Part shown: one piece after another, positions 6,745-14,226 of the stretch
How the letters are laid out: the number at the start of each line of letters is the position of its first letter
Numbering within the stretch: position 1 is the first letter of the stretch
Assembly (NCBI GenBank): GCA_964415245.1
Contig: CAYQAJ010000078.1
Location: forward strand, 1 to 18,866
DNA length: 18,866 nucleotides
Direction: 5' to 3'
DNA from: CAYQAJ01 sp964415245
GTDB lineage: Bacteria; Planctomycetota; Planctomycetia; Pirellulales; Pirellulaceae
Made by a program: the position numbers and the translations under genes
The notes under the pieces: model-generated
Told to the model about the DNA's origin: nothing
Seen by the model: the letters and a program-made list of their open reading frames with translations, nothing else
Databases searched by the model: none

Positions 6745-7785
6745 GTGGCCACGTGCCTTATCGGCCTGGGTTCCAACGAAGGCGATCGGGCGGCAACGCT
6801 CGACGCGGCGTTGGCTCGCCTCGATTCGGCACTCGACGTGGCGGTGCGGGCACGAAGCGACTACGTTTCGACGGCGCCAGTGGGCGGACCGGCCGGACAA
6901 GGGGAGTACCTCAACGCGGTTGCCGTCGTCGAGACGAATCGGACTCCGCAAGCGCTGGCAGAGGTGCTGTGGGAAATCGAGCGGAACCTGGGGCGCCGCC
7001 GTCCCAAGCGGTGGGCACCGCGGCCAATCGACCTCGACCTGCTGCTGTATGACAGCCTGATGATCGAAACGCCCTCGCTCATCGTGCCGCATCCCCGCAT
7101 GGCGTTTCGACGATTTGTGCTGGTGCCGGCCTGCCAAGTGGCGGCCGACATGGTGCACCCGGTCGTCGGCTGGACCCTCGGGCGGCTGCTGGCCCATCTC
7201 GACTCGGCGCCGGACTACGTGGCACTGGCCGGACTGCCCGGCAGCGGCAAGACCCGGCTCGTCAAGCGATTGGCCGAGGCCGGACAAGCGGAGGCATTGT
7301 TCGACCCGCTGTCGGCTGAGGATTTGGCGGCGTGGCGTACCGAGCCGCAAATTCGAAGCCTGGCGTTTCACGACATGCTGCTGCAGCGCCGCACCGCGGC
7401 ACTGCGCCATGCCCTGTCGTTGCCCAGTCGCGGCCAGACCTTGGTGAGCGACTTCTGGCTCGATCAGACGCTCGTCTACGCCCGCTTGTGGATCGACGGA
7501 TCGGAATGGGACGAATTCCACGGAATTTGGCGTGCGGCGAGCTGCGCTGAGCTGCGGCCGAAGCTGTTGGTACTGCTCGACCGGCCAGTCGACCAACTGC
7601 CTCCGATCGTCGACGAGCCACCGGCGCACGGGTCGCTATCGTCCCGCGAATCGCTCGAAGTGTGGCGACAAGGGCTACTGGCTCAGACGGGGCTGCCCGG
7701 TCAGGGGCCCGTGCTGCACCTGGACGCCTCGGATCTCGAGCAATGTGTGGCGGAAACGGCGGCGGCTATCGATTCCATACGATAA
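6745..7785 (+). CDS. folK: Bifunctional HPPK (folate biosynthesis) fused to a deoxynucleoside-kinase-like domain
   Basis: This encodes 346 residues from a GTG; MATCLIGLGSNEGDR matches the usual HPPK N-terminus, which fixes the start. Residues 1-150 are 6-hydroxymethyl-7,8-dihydropterin pyrophosphokinase: GLGSN at 7-11, the RPIDLDLLLYD signature at 93-103 with metal-binding Asp96 and Asp98, and PHPRMAFRRFVLVPA. HPPK normally ends there at about 160 residues. Here it continues directly into a P-loop kinase: Walker A GLPGSGKT at 163-170, a SDFWLDQTLVYARLW block at about 235-249 resembling the substrate-site region of deoxynucleoside kinases, and LLVLLDRPVDQL at about 275-286. To my knowledge similar HPPK-dNK fusions occur in Bacteroidetes. 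The kinase substrate, probably a purine deoxynucleoside, is inferred. It lies 245 bases upstream of panC on the same strand, with no clear ribosome-binding site. Confidence 0.88.
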   Translation: MATCLIGLGSNEGDRAATLDAALARLDSALDVAVRARSDYVSTAPVGGPAGQGEYLNAVAVVETNRTPQALAEVLWEIERNLGRRRPKRWAPRPIDLDLLLYDSLMIETPSLIVPHPRMAFRRFVLVPACQVAADMVHPVVGWTLGRLLAHLDSAPDYVALAGLPGSGKTRLVKRLAEAGQAEALFDPLSAEDLAAWRTEPQIRSLAFHDMLLQRRTAALRHALSLPSRGQTLVSDFWLDQTLVYARLWIDGSEWDEFHGIWRAASCAELRPKLLVLLDRPVDQLPPIVDEPPAHGSLSSRESLEVWRQGLLAQTGLPGQGPVLHLDASDLEQCVAETAAAIDSIR

Positions 7786-7920
7786 CGCCGCCAGAACGCG
7801 TGCAGCGATTGGCAGCGGTGTGTCGAGGGAAACCTCCGCGTCGGGGCCGCCGGACATCCGGGCTCTCATCGCGACGGCCGGCAGCGGTACAATAACAGGA
7901 GTGTCGCGTGCATTCGCGGT

Positions 7921-8002
7921 GCAGGCTTCGCGCCTGCGTTGATACAGCGCAGTGGCAGGCTGGAAAGCCTGCCCCACGTCGTGCCGGGAAAGCCTGCCCG
8001 GC
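7921..8002. repeat. Cluster of three perfect hairpins in the panC leader
   Basis: GCAGGC-TTCGC-GCCTGC (7921-7937), GGCAGGCT-GGAA-AGCCTGCC (7954-7973) and GCCGGG/CCCGGC (7983-8002) follow each other within 82 bases and share the words GCAGGC and AGCCTGCC. They end 28 bases before the panC ATG. The shared words suggest a dispersed GCAGGCTGGAAAGCCTGC-type repeat, which I recall as frequent in planctomycetes; a leader regulatory role is also possible. Confidence 0.65.
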
Positions 8003-8030
8003 GCCGCAATCCTGCCGTTCGTTGCAACAC

Positions 8031-8933
8031 ATGAACCGCTCAATCTCCCAGCCGACTACCTCGCCGCCAGCGCTACCTACCCAGTTGCCGCGCGTCGTTA
8101 CCATCGCCGATGAAATGCGACGCGCCGTCGTCGCCGAGCAGGCCACCGGCCGACGCGTGGGGGTCGTTCCCACGATGGGGGCACTGCACGAGGGGCACCT
8201 GAGCCTGGTGCGGGCATCGCAAGCCGAGTGCGAGGCCACGGTGGTCACCATCTTCGTCAACCCGTCTCAGTTCGGGCCGAAGGAGGATTTCACTCGGTAT
8301 CCGCGCAACCTCGACGGCGATCTGGCGGCGCTGGGAAAGCTAGGCGTGTCGTGGGTATTCGCGCCGGGCGTGGAGGTGATGTACCCGGAGGGACATTCCA
8401 CGTTCGTCGAGCCGCCGCAAGTGTCCCAGCCGCTGGAGGGGCGCTGCCGGCCCGGGCACTTTCGCGGAGTGGCGACCGTCGTGCTCAAGCTGTTTCAGAT
8501 CGTGCCGGCCGACGTGGCGTACTTCGGACAGAAGGACTACCAGCAGTCGTTGGTCGTGCGGCGGATGGTGGCCGACCTGAACGTGCCCACCGAGATTCGC
8601 GTGTGCCCCATCGTGCGAGAATCCGATGGGCTGGCCCTGAGCTCGCGCAACGTGTACCTTTCGCCCACCGAGCGAGTGCAGGCGCTGGCTCTTTCGCGCA
8701 GCTTGCACGAGGCGGAGTCGGCAGTTCGGTCGGGCGAGCGCGACGCGGAAGCCATTCGACGGCGGATGCGGCAGGTGCTCGAAGCGGCGTGCATTGAGCG
8801 GATCGACTACGTCGCGCTGGCCGATCCTGAATCGTTCGCCGAGCCGGTTCGCGCCGAGCCGCCGGTCGTTGCGCTGGTGGCGGCGTACGTCGGCACAACG
8901 CGCTTGATCGACAACCGCATCATCGCGCCGTGA
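8031..8933 (+). CDS. panC: Pantothenate synthetase (pantoate-beta-alanine ligase)
   Basis: This encodes 300 residues, the normal length for PanC. It joins pantoate and beta-alanine with ATP through a pantoyl-adenylate, the last step of pantothenate (vitamin B5, CoA precursor) synthesis in the cytosol. Conserved blocks are visible: VVPTMGALHEGHLSLVRAS (HIGH-type nucleotide site), VVTIFVNPSQFGPKEDFTRY, the GRCRPGHFRGVATVVLKLF block, ADVAYFGQKDYQQSLVVRRM, and RESDGLALSSRNVYLS (KMSKS-like loop region). The ATG at 8031 is preferred over in-frame starts from 7908, which would translate the hairpin repeats. About 25 residues precede the conserved core, slightly more than usual. Its TGA is part of the lgt ribosome-binding site, so the two genes are probably co-translated. 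Confidence 0.95.
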   Translation: MNRSISQPTTSPPALPTQLPRVVTIADEMRRAVVAEQATGRRVGVVPTMGALHEGHLSLVRASQAECEATVVTIFVNPSQFGPKEDFTRYPRNLDGDLAALGKLGVSWVFAPGVEVMYPEGHSTFVEPPQVSQPLEGRCRPGHFRGVATVVLKLFQIVPADVAYFGQKDYQQSLVVRRMVADLNVPTEIRVCPIVRESDGLALSSRNVYLSPTERVQALALSRSLHEAESAVRSGERDAEAIRRRMRQVLEAACIERIDYVALADPESFAEPVRAEPPVVALVAAYVGTTRLIDNRIIAP

Positions 8934-8939
8934 GGAAGG
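8932..8939 (+). promoter_or_regulatory. Ribosome-binding site deciding the TTG start of lgt
   Basis: GAGGAAGG lies seven bases before TTG at 8947 and overlaps the TGA stop of panC (8931-8933). It is one of the clearest Shine-Dalgarno sequences in the window and supports the rare TTG start and panC-lgt coupling. Confidence 0.75.
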
Positions 8940-8946
8940 CCCACGC

Positions 8947-10524
8947 TTGCATCGCACGCTGTTCCACGTTCCGCACTCGTTCTTCGACCTGGGGCTGGGC
9001 CTGGGTTTCAGCTTCGGCTGGCTGTTGATCGGCTGGGTGGTGTTCGGCGTCGCGCTGATGGTGTACCTGGTGTGGCGCAACGGCTGGACTGCCGACACGC
9101 GCAGCTACCTGCCCGTGCTGGTGATCATCGCGCTGGCCATGGTTTTCCTTCTGCCGATGCTGGAGGAAATCGACGACGGAGTCGTGCTAGGGCTGCCGAT
9201 TCGCGGCTACGGCGTGATGGTGCTGTTGGGGGCAGTGTCCGCGGTCGGCGTCGCCGTGTATCGCGGCCGCCGCATGGGGCTGGACCCCGAAGTGATGTAC
9301 TCGCTGGCGTTCTGGGTCTTTCTGGCGGGCATCGTCGGCGCCCGGTTGTTTTTCGTCGTCGAGTATTGGGACATGCAGTTCCACCGGGCGACGCTGTGGG
9401 AGACGGTAAAGGCCGTGTTTAGCGTTACCGAGGGAGGGCTGGTCGTCTATGGCTCCTTTGTCGGGGCCCTGATCGCGGCCGTGGTGTTTTTGCGCCGGCG
9501 CAAGCTGCCGCTGCTGGCCATGGGCGATCTTGTAGTTCCCAGCATGATGCTGGGCCTGGCATTCGGTCGCATCGGCTGCCTGATGAACGGTTGCTGCTTC
9601 GGCGGAGTCTGCGAGGACACCTGGGCCCCGACGATTGCGTTCCCGCGCGATTCGCCGCCTTTCGAATCGCAGCTTTCCCTGGGGGCGCTGCACGGGTTCC
9701 GGCTGACGCGATCCCGCGGCGCCGCGCCGGTAGTTACGCACGTCGACGAGGACGGACCCGCCGCCGCCGCGGGATTGCGAGTCGGCGACGAACTACGCTC
9801 CATTACGCTCCCCGCGTATACGGCATATTTTGCGGCGATCAATACTCCGCAATTCACGGGCCGCAAGGTTGCGCTGGCCACTGGCGACGGGCGTGTCGTC
9901 GAGTTGACCATCGGGCCCGTGCCAACCTATTCGACCAAAGATTGGAGCGAGCGACTCGGATTCGTGGTTGAACGGTATTCCGAGGGCCGGGCCGTCGTGG
10001 CGGAGGTCACGGCCGACGGTCCGGCTGCCGACGCGGGGCTGCGAGTGGGCGACGTGATCGACGCCGTGCGTCTCCCGCCGCTGGAGACTAGCGAGGAGGC
10101 TCAAAGTGTGCTGAGTTTTGCCCGCGGGCCCGTGGCGATCGAAACCGCCGCCGGGCGGCCGCTGAACTGGACCATCGGCGACCTTCCCCAGCACAGTCGG
10201 CCCGTGCATCCCACGCAGATTTACAGCAGCATTAACGCGGCGATTCTGTTCCTGCTCTTCTGGAACTACTACCCGTTCCGCCGTCGCGATGGCGAGCTAT
10301 TGGCCTTGCTGTTGGTCACGTATCCGCCCATGCGATTCCTGTTGGAAGTTTTGCGCGACGACGAGCCTGGCCAGTTTCAGACGGCGCTGACCAACGCCCA
10401 GTGGATGAGCATCGTGCTGGTGGCGTTGGGCGTGCTGCTGTGGGTGTACGTGCTTCGGCAACCGCGGGGTGTGCGGGTGCCGCTGAGCGCGGAGGGCGGG
10501 AACGGCGGAGTGCAAAGTGCATAG
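8947..10524 (+). CDS. lgt: Lgt-like prolipoprotein diacylglyceryl transferase with two inserted PDZ-like segments
   Basis: This encodes 525 residues against the usual 260-300. Lgt moves diacylglycerol from phosphatidylglycerol to the lipobox cysteine of prolipoproteins in the inner membrane. Lgt-like parts, with several hydrophobic helices: LPIRGYGVMVLLGAV (84-98), GGLVVYGSFVGALIA (163-177), GRIGCLMNGCCFGG (207-220, in place of the classical GRxGN), then after a long insert HPTQIYSS (421-428) and RFLLEVLRDDE (463-473). Residues about 225-415 are inserted and contain two PDZ-like repeats with matching cores: VTHVDEDGPAAAAGLRVGDE (263-282) and VAEVTADGPAADAGLRVGDV (351-370). Both probably lie on one membrane face, likely periplasmic. 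The Tyr where E. coli Lgt has catalytic His103 is frequent in this subgroup as I recall it. The last codons run into a repeat. An Lgt paralogue with another substrate is possible. Confidence 0.85.
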   Translation: MHRTLFHVPHSFFDLGLGLGFSFGWLLIGWVVFGVALMVYLVWRNGWTADTRSYLPVLVIIALAMVFLLPMLEEIDDGVVLGLPIRGYGVMVLLGAVSAVGVAVYRGRRMGLDPEVMYSLAFWVFLAGIVGARLFFVVEYWDMQFHRATLWETVKAVFSVTEGGLVVYGSFVGALIAAVVFLRRRKLPLLAMGDLVVPSMMLGLAFGRIGCLMNGCCFGGVCEDTWAPTIAFPRDSPPFESQLSLGALHGFRLTRSRGAAPVVTHVDEDGPAAAAGLRVGDELRSITLPAYTAYFAAINTPQFTGRKVALATGDGRVVELTIGPVPTYSTKDWSERLGFVVERYSEGRAVVAEVTADGPAADAGLRVGDVIDAVRLPPLETSEEAQSVLSFARGPVAIETAAGRPLNWTIGDLPQHSRPVHPTQIYSSINAAILFLLFWNYYPFRRRDGELLALLLVTYPPMRFLLEVLRDDEPGQFQTALTNAQWMSIVLVALGVLLWVYVLRQPRGVRVPLSAEGGNGGVQSA

Positions 10525-10564
10525 TGCAAGGTGCGGCCAGAGTTTACAGTCCGCCTCTGGCGGA
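10497..10564. repeat. Composite iterated repeat at the 3' end of lgt
   Basis: GGCGGGAACGGCGGAGTGC leads into AAAGTGCATAGTGCAAGGTGC, followed by TCCGCC-TCT-GGCGGA (10550-10564). This is the same order as at 5784-5870. The lgt stop codon (10522-10524) lies inside it, so the last residues (GGNGGVQSA) are repeat-encoded. Confidence 0.65.
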
Positions 10565-10580
10565 TCAGCATTCTTTCGGT

Positions 10581-10686
10581 GTTTGTTGTTGGTCGTGGGT
10601 TGTTAGTTTCAGGGGAAAAAAGACGGACTATCGTCGTGCCGCGCGAAAGGGAAGCCGCGACCGACAACCAACGACCAACAACCGAC
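10581..10686. repeat. Low-complexity inverted-arm repeat downstream of lgt
   Basis: The left arm (10581-10610) reads GTTTGTTGTTGGTCGTGGGT and continues TTGTTAGTTTC. The right arm (10659-10686) iterates GACCGACAACCAACGACCAA. The reverse complement of the right arm closely follows the left, so the two could pair over about 28 bases with a roughly 48-base loop. Possible terminator or transcript-stabilising structure for lgt. Confidence 0.65.
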
Positions 10687-10698
10687 ATCAAACGACTT

Positions 10699-10798
10699 AG
10701 AGCTTATCCAAAAACCGTCTCAGAGAAGGGGACAGGCACATTTTGCTCCGCGGACTGCGCAAAATGAGCCAGTCCCCGACGGTTTCTGGATAAGCTCT
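10699..10798. mobile_element. MITE-like palindromic element, copy B (full length)
   Basis: A 100-bp near-perfect palindrome with outer arms AGAGCTTATCCA (10699-10710) and TGGATAAGCTCT (10787-10798). Inner arms are ACCGTC/GACGGT, GGGGACAGGC/GCCAGTCCCC and CATTTTGC/GCAAAATG, around TCCGCGGA. Its central 70 bp match copy A (1002-1071) at 61 positions. TTA at 10697-10699 and 10798-10800 could be a 3-bp target duplication or chance. No transposase is in the window, so a non-autonomous element or REP-type palindrome is inferred. Confidence 0.7.
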
Positions 10799-10890
10799 TA
10801 CAACAAACCGACAGCCACCGACGACCCCCGCCTGGTAGGGGTTAGGCAGGCTGGCCCGACAGGTTTTTCCCAAAGTTCACCCGCCGGAAT

Positions 10891-10913
10891 GAACGGTCCC
10901 GGGGGTTGCCGTA
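10891..10913 (+). promoter_or_regulatory. Candidate ECF-type promoter upstream of the sigma gene
   Basis: GAAC (10891-10894) and CGTA (10910-10913) are separated by 15 bases, close to the GAAC-N16-CGTA/CGTC pattern of many ECF promoters. Sigma factors of this class often control their own operon. It would give a leader of about 340 bases. The match is short and could be chance. Confidence 0.3.
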
Positions 10914-10953
10914 CACTAACATCTAATGGGGGCCACTGGCGCGCGGGGTACTG

Positions 10954-10979
10954 CCTGCCGCCCTACTGGGGGCGGCGGG
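10954..10979 (+). other. Strong hairpin in the sigma-factor leader
   Basis: CCTGCCGCCC (10954-10963) pairs with GGGCGGCGGG (10970-10979) over ten pairs, one G-T, with a 6-base loop. It lies about 45 bases after the candidate ECF promoter and has no T-tract. It could attenuate transcription or stabilise the leader. Confidence 0.4.
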
Positions 10980-11254
10980 AGCCCGACGCGCTACCGGAAC
11001 CAGGGGAGTGGCACACATCCGGGGGACCGGCCACGGCATTTGCCTAGCCGCTTGGGGGGCACGAGGCACCTATGGCCGACCCCCCTTACGGTGCGCAAGT
11101 AACGCCGAGGTAGGGATTTGACAGCGGTACCCCACACCGGCGATGATTGCTCGGGCGGCCCTATTTCTACGTGTCCCATTCGGCGGCCGATTCGGCAGGG
11201 CCAGCGGTGCGGAACTTTCGGCACATTCCTTGCGTCGCAGATGTTGGAGCGGTT

Positions 11255-11821
11255 GTGAAAGACGACGCCCTGCTCATTGACGAGGCCCTGGGGGGCGACT
11301 CGGCGGCGTTCGGGCAACTGGTCCAGAAGTACCAGGATCGGTTGTTCCATACCGTGGTGCACGTGGTCGGCAGCCGAGAGGAAGGCGAGGACGTCGTGCA
11401 GGAGGCGTTCGTCCAGGCATTCCTCAAGCTCGACACGTTTCGCCAGGACAGCGCCTTTTACACCTGGCTATACCGCATTGCCTTCAACACGGCCGTGAGC
11501 CGGCGGCGCCGCCGGCGGGTGGAGGTGTCGGTGGAGCATACCCGCCAGATAAGTGGCGCGGAGCCGCTGGACAACGGCGAACTGCCCGGCGACAACTTGC
11601 TTCGCCAAGAGAGGGCTGGCCAGGTTCGGGCCGCATTGGGGGCGCTTTCGCCGGAGCACCGGACGATACTTGTATTGAGGGAAATGGAGGGTTGTTGTTA
11701 CGAATCGATTGCCGACATCCTGAAGCTTCCCATCGGTACGGTGCGGAGCCGGCTGCACCGGGCCCGCCTGCAATTGCGGGATGAGTTGCGGGACGTGCTT
11801 CAGGAGAATCCGGCTCCGTAG
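11255..11821 (+). CDS. ECF (sigma-70 family) RNA polymerase sigma factor
   Basis: This encodes 188 residues, normal for an ECF factor. The GTG at 11255 is chosen because GGAG at 11246-11249 is correctly spaced and the protein then begins MKDDALLIDEALGGDSAAFG, a standard ECF N-terminus; the frame stays open upstream to a TTG at 11147. Sigma region 2 spans about 19-84 (FGQLVQKYQDRLFHTVVHVV, EDVVQEAFVQAFLKL, FYTWLYRIAFNTAV). Region 4 spans about 120-178 (ALGALSPEHRTILVLREMEG, YESIADILKLPIGTVRSRLH). There is an unusual Arg run (SRRRRRRVE) between them. It directs RNA polymerase to specific promoters and is presumably held inactive by the membrane protein encoded 68 bases downstream. The stimulus is unknown. 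Confidence 0.93.
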   Translation: MKDDALLIDEALGGDSAAFGQLVQKYQDRLFHTVVHVVGSREEGEDVVQEAFVQAFLKLDTFRQDSAFYTWLYRIAFNTAVSRRRRRRVEVSVEHTRQISGAEPLDNGELPGDNLLRQERAGQVRAALGALSPEHRTILVLREMEGCCYESIADILKLPIGTVRSRLHRARLQLRDELRDVLQENPAP

Positions 11822-11889
11822 AAGATTGGACCCCTTAAACCAAGCGGCCTTTAAACCAGGCGGAACAGTAAAGCCACGGGGCAATTGTC

Positions 11890-14226
11890 ATGATTCCAGA
11901 GTTCTCCGACGAACTGATCAGCGCGTACCTCGACGGCGAGCTAACCGCCGACGAGCAGGCGCGGGTCGAAAACGCGCTCCTCGACAGCGCCGAGCACCGG
12001 CGCACGTTCGAGGAGCTGCGCGCGCTGCGCCGCTCGCTGCAATCGCTCCCGGTGGAGCGTCTCGACGAGGGTTTTGCCGAGCGCGTGCTGCGTCGGGCGG
12101 AGAGGGAAATGCTCGCGCCACGGGCAACGAGTCGCGACGACGAAGAAAGGCAACCGGCCGCACCCGACGAAGGCGCCTCAGCGGAGCGCAAGGTCGTACC
12201 CTTATCGAGCGCGGCGTCCCCCTCGACTGTTCAGCACGGAGTGCCGATTCGCCGTTGGGTCGCTCTGGTCACCGCCGGCGCACTGGCCGCCAGTCTGCTC
12301 ATCGCCGTGCTGGTGGTGCCCAGGTGGCTCCAGCCCGAAGTGGCGCGAGGCCCAGAACCCGTGCCCGGCAGCGACTCGAGTTCGTCGCCGGAAGGGAAAC
12401 TGGCGGGTCCTGTCGAGAACAATACAGTCGACACGAAAGCGCAGGCAGGGGGCGAAAGTCAGGGCAAGTCGGCCGCCGCCCGATCGTTCACATCTCAGAA
12501 CCTCAAGGACGGCGGCACAAAGAGTTTGCAGTACGGGTCGACCGTCGGGGGAGCCATTTCCGACAACGCCAGCGCGTTGCAGCCGGAGGAATCGGCCGAC
12601 CGGCGACAAGGCGACCTATATGAACGAGGTCGCGAAGGCACAGGCGGTGGACGTTCCGTCGGCCGCGGAGGATACGCCGGTGGATTCGGGGGCGCCGGAG
12701 CGGCGAAAGATGGCGGCGCCGCTGGCCCGTCGCGCAGCGCGGCGGCCCGTTATGCGCCGCAAGACGCTCTCCGCCTGGAAAGCGCCGAATTCAGCCCGCC
12801 CGGTCGTGCATTCGACGCGCAGCCTCAGCAACAGGGCGGTACCGAAACAACCGACGGCATCCCGCGGCGGTCGCTGCTCGTGGTGACGGTCGACGTCACC
12901 TCGGCGGCGTACGAGTCGGGCGCTTTCGACGAACTGCTTTCTACCAATAGTATTGTCATGGAGCAGACAGCCCCCGACGCCCAGTTGGCAGTGCGTGAAA
13001 GGGGGCGTGAAGAGACCGTTCGCGACCGCGCGGCAACTGCAAATGGCGAGGCAACTCGCCAGATTGTCGAGGCTGACGCCGCGCGTGTCTCTCCCGACGA
13101 CGCTCGCGAACCGCTCGTTCAGTTCGAGCGCGAGGCGGTTCGGGCCTACGACGTCGAAATGGTCGAGGTCGACGCTCCCCCCGAGCTCGTGCAAGCGGCC
13201 ATCGATGATCTGCGGCGGCAGCCCGACACATTCCAGAACGTTGAGCTGCGTTCGGCGAACGAGCGGGAAATCAGTTTGTTGCTGGCGGCAAGCACGACGG
13301 ATCAAGGGGACTATACGGACAAGCAGCGAGGGTTTGCCGAGAATGAGAGTGCGGAGGCGCCCCCGGTGGACGGTGCCCATTCGCCGCTTGGGGATTCGCC
13401 CACACCGCGTGCCAACGCTCCCGCGGCTCCCGCGTCGTCGGCTTTCGAATCGGCGCCGGCCCCTCGTACCCGTATCGCCCAGTCCGGTGGAGGCGGTCGA
13501 GGCGTCCGCGACGACGCCCCAGCAGAAACGGCAGATGCGCCGCAATTGGCCGCCGAGGAACAGCGCGAGTTTCGCAGCGACGGCGATCGTCGTGGCGGCG
13601 AGCAAGAGTCGCTGAAGAAGGAACAAGATGAGGAACAAGGCGGCGCCAACGCGCTCGACGACCAAACGCTGGGCGACAAAGCGGCGACCACCGGTTCCGC
13701 CCGCGGCACCACGGGCGAGCCATTGCAGAAGGGACGGGCGCGGCGGCTTTCTCAGGTGCGCGTTCTCCAGCGAATCGACGACGCATACCGCAATCAGAAC
13801 GTGCAGTCGGACGAGGACCAGGATCGCCAGGCCCTGCCGGCGAACGGCCGTCCCGTAGCCGGCCCCGAAGCTGACGGCGCTGCATCGCCGAGACCGTTGA
13901 CGACGCCGGCCGACGAGGAGCGCGGCGACACCCGCAGGCGCAAGAGCGACGAGCCGAGGGATGAGAAGGCATTTGCGGAAGACAATGTCTCGCCCTCACA
14001 GCCGCGCGCGGATGCGGACTCGCCCGCAGGCGGCAAACGAATCGAAGACGCCCGCCCCGAGCTCGAGTCCGCTGCGCCTCAGCGCCTGAACGTACTGTTC
14101 GTTATCCGCATCCAGAGACCTGGGCACGGGCTCGGTGCCGCGCGGGAAGCTTCCCAAGAGGCGGCTGGCGCGGCATCCAACGCAGCGCCGGCGAGCGAAG
14201 CGCCCCAAGGCGATCAGCAGCCGTAA
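11890..14226 (+). CDS. Membrane anti-sigma factor with very long disordered extracytoplasmic region
   Basis: This encodes 778 residues. Residues 1-75 are an anti-sigma N-terminal domain (DELISAYLDGELTADEQARV, then HRRTFEELRALRRSLQSLP). The HxxxCxxC zinc ligands of classical ZAS proteins are absent, as in many planctomycete homologues. One membrane helix lies at 122-144 (WVALVTAGALAASLLIAVLV). The remaining 630 residues, predicted outside the cytoplasm, are mostly Ala/Gly/Ser/Glu/Gln-rich and probably disordered, but three ordered islands stand out: SLLVVTVDVTSAAYESGAF at 328-346 through SIVME, YDVEMVEVDAPPELVQAAID at 420-439 through FQNVELR, and RLNVLFVIRIQ at 732-742. Together they may form a small split sensory domain. 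By position it controls the adjacent ECF sigma factor, probably through regulated proteolysis; this is inferred. Confidence 0.82.
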   Translation: MIPEFSDELISAYLDGELTADEQARVENALLDSAEHRRTFEELRALRRSLQSLPVERLDEGFAERVLRRAEREMLAPRATSRDDEERQPAAPDEGASAERKVVPLSSAASPSTVQHGVPIRRWVALVTAGALAASLLIAVLVVPRWLQPEVARGPEPVPGSDSSSSPEGKLAGPVENNTVDTKAQAGGESQGKSAAARSFTSQNLKDGGTKSLQYGSTVGGAISDNASALQPEESADRRQGDLYERGREGTGGGRSVGRGGYAGGFGGAGAAKDGGAAGPSRSAAARYAPQDALRLESAEFSPPGRAFDAQPQQQGGTETTDGIPRRSLLVVTVDVTSAAYESGAFDELLSTNSIVMEQTAPDAQLAVRERGREETVRDRAATANGEATRQIVEADAARVSPDDAREPLVQFEREAVRAYDVEMVEVDAPPELVQAAIDDLRRQPDTFQNVELRSANEREISLLLAASTTDQGDYTDKQRGFAENESAEAPPVDGAHSPLGDSPTPRANAPAAPASSAFESAPAPRTRIAQSGGGGRGVRDDAPAETADAPQLAAEEQREFRSDGDRRGGEQESLKKEQDEEQGGANALDDQTLGDKAATTGSARGTTGEPLQKGRARRLSQVRVLQRIDDAYRNQNVQSDEDQDRQALPANGRPVAGPEADGAASPRPLTTPADEERGDTRRRKSDEPRDEKAFAEDNVSPSQPRADADSPAGGKRIEDARPELESAAPQRLNVLFVIRIQRPGHGLGAAREASQEAAGAASNAAPASEAPQGDQQP

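Larger units (their letters stand above)
10525..11254. other. 730-bp intergenic region between lgt and the sigma-factor gene
   Basis: I see no credible gene. It contains, in order, the end of the composite repeat, a fold-back low-complexity block (10581-10686), palindromic element copy B (10699-10798), a candidate ECF promoter (10891-10913) and a GC-rich structured leader (about 10926-11240). A 58-codon open frame at 10926-11102 has no ribosome-binding site and a Gly/Thr/Arg/Pro composition typical of GC-rich shadows. Confidence 0.65.

Noticed and set aside
10926..11102. A 58-codon plus-strand frame in the sigma-factor leader
   Set aside because: It has no ribosome-binding site and is mostly Gly, Thr, Arg and Pro, as expected from GC-rich DNA without selection for protein.
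12616..13665. A 349-codon minus-strand frame opposite the anti-sigma gene
   Set aside because: No domain is recognisable and the plus-strand gene has an anti-sigma domain, a membrane helix and operon context.
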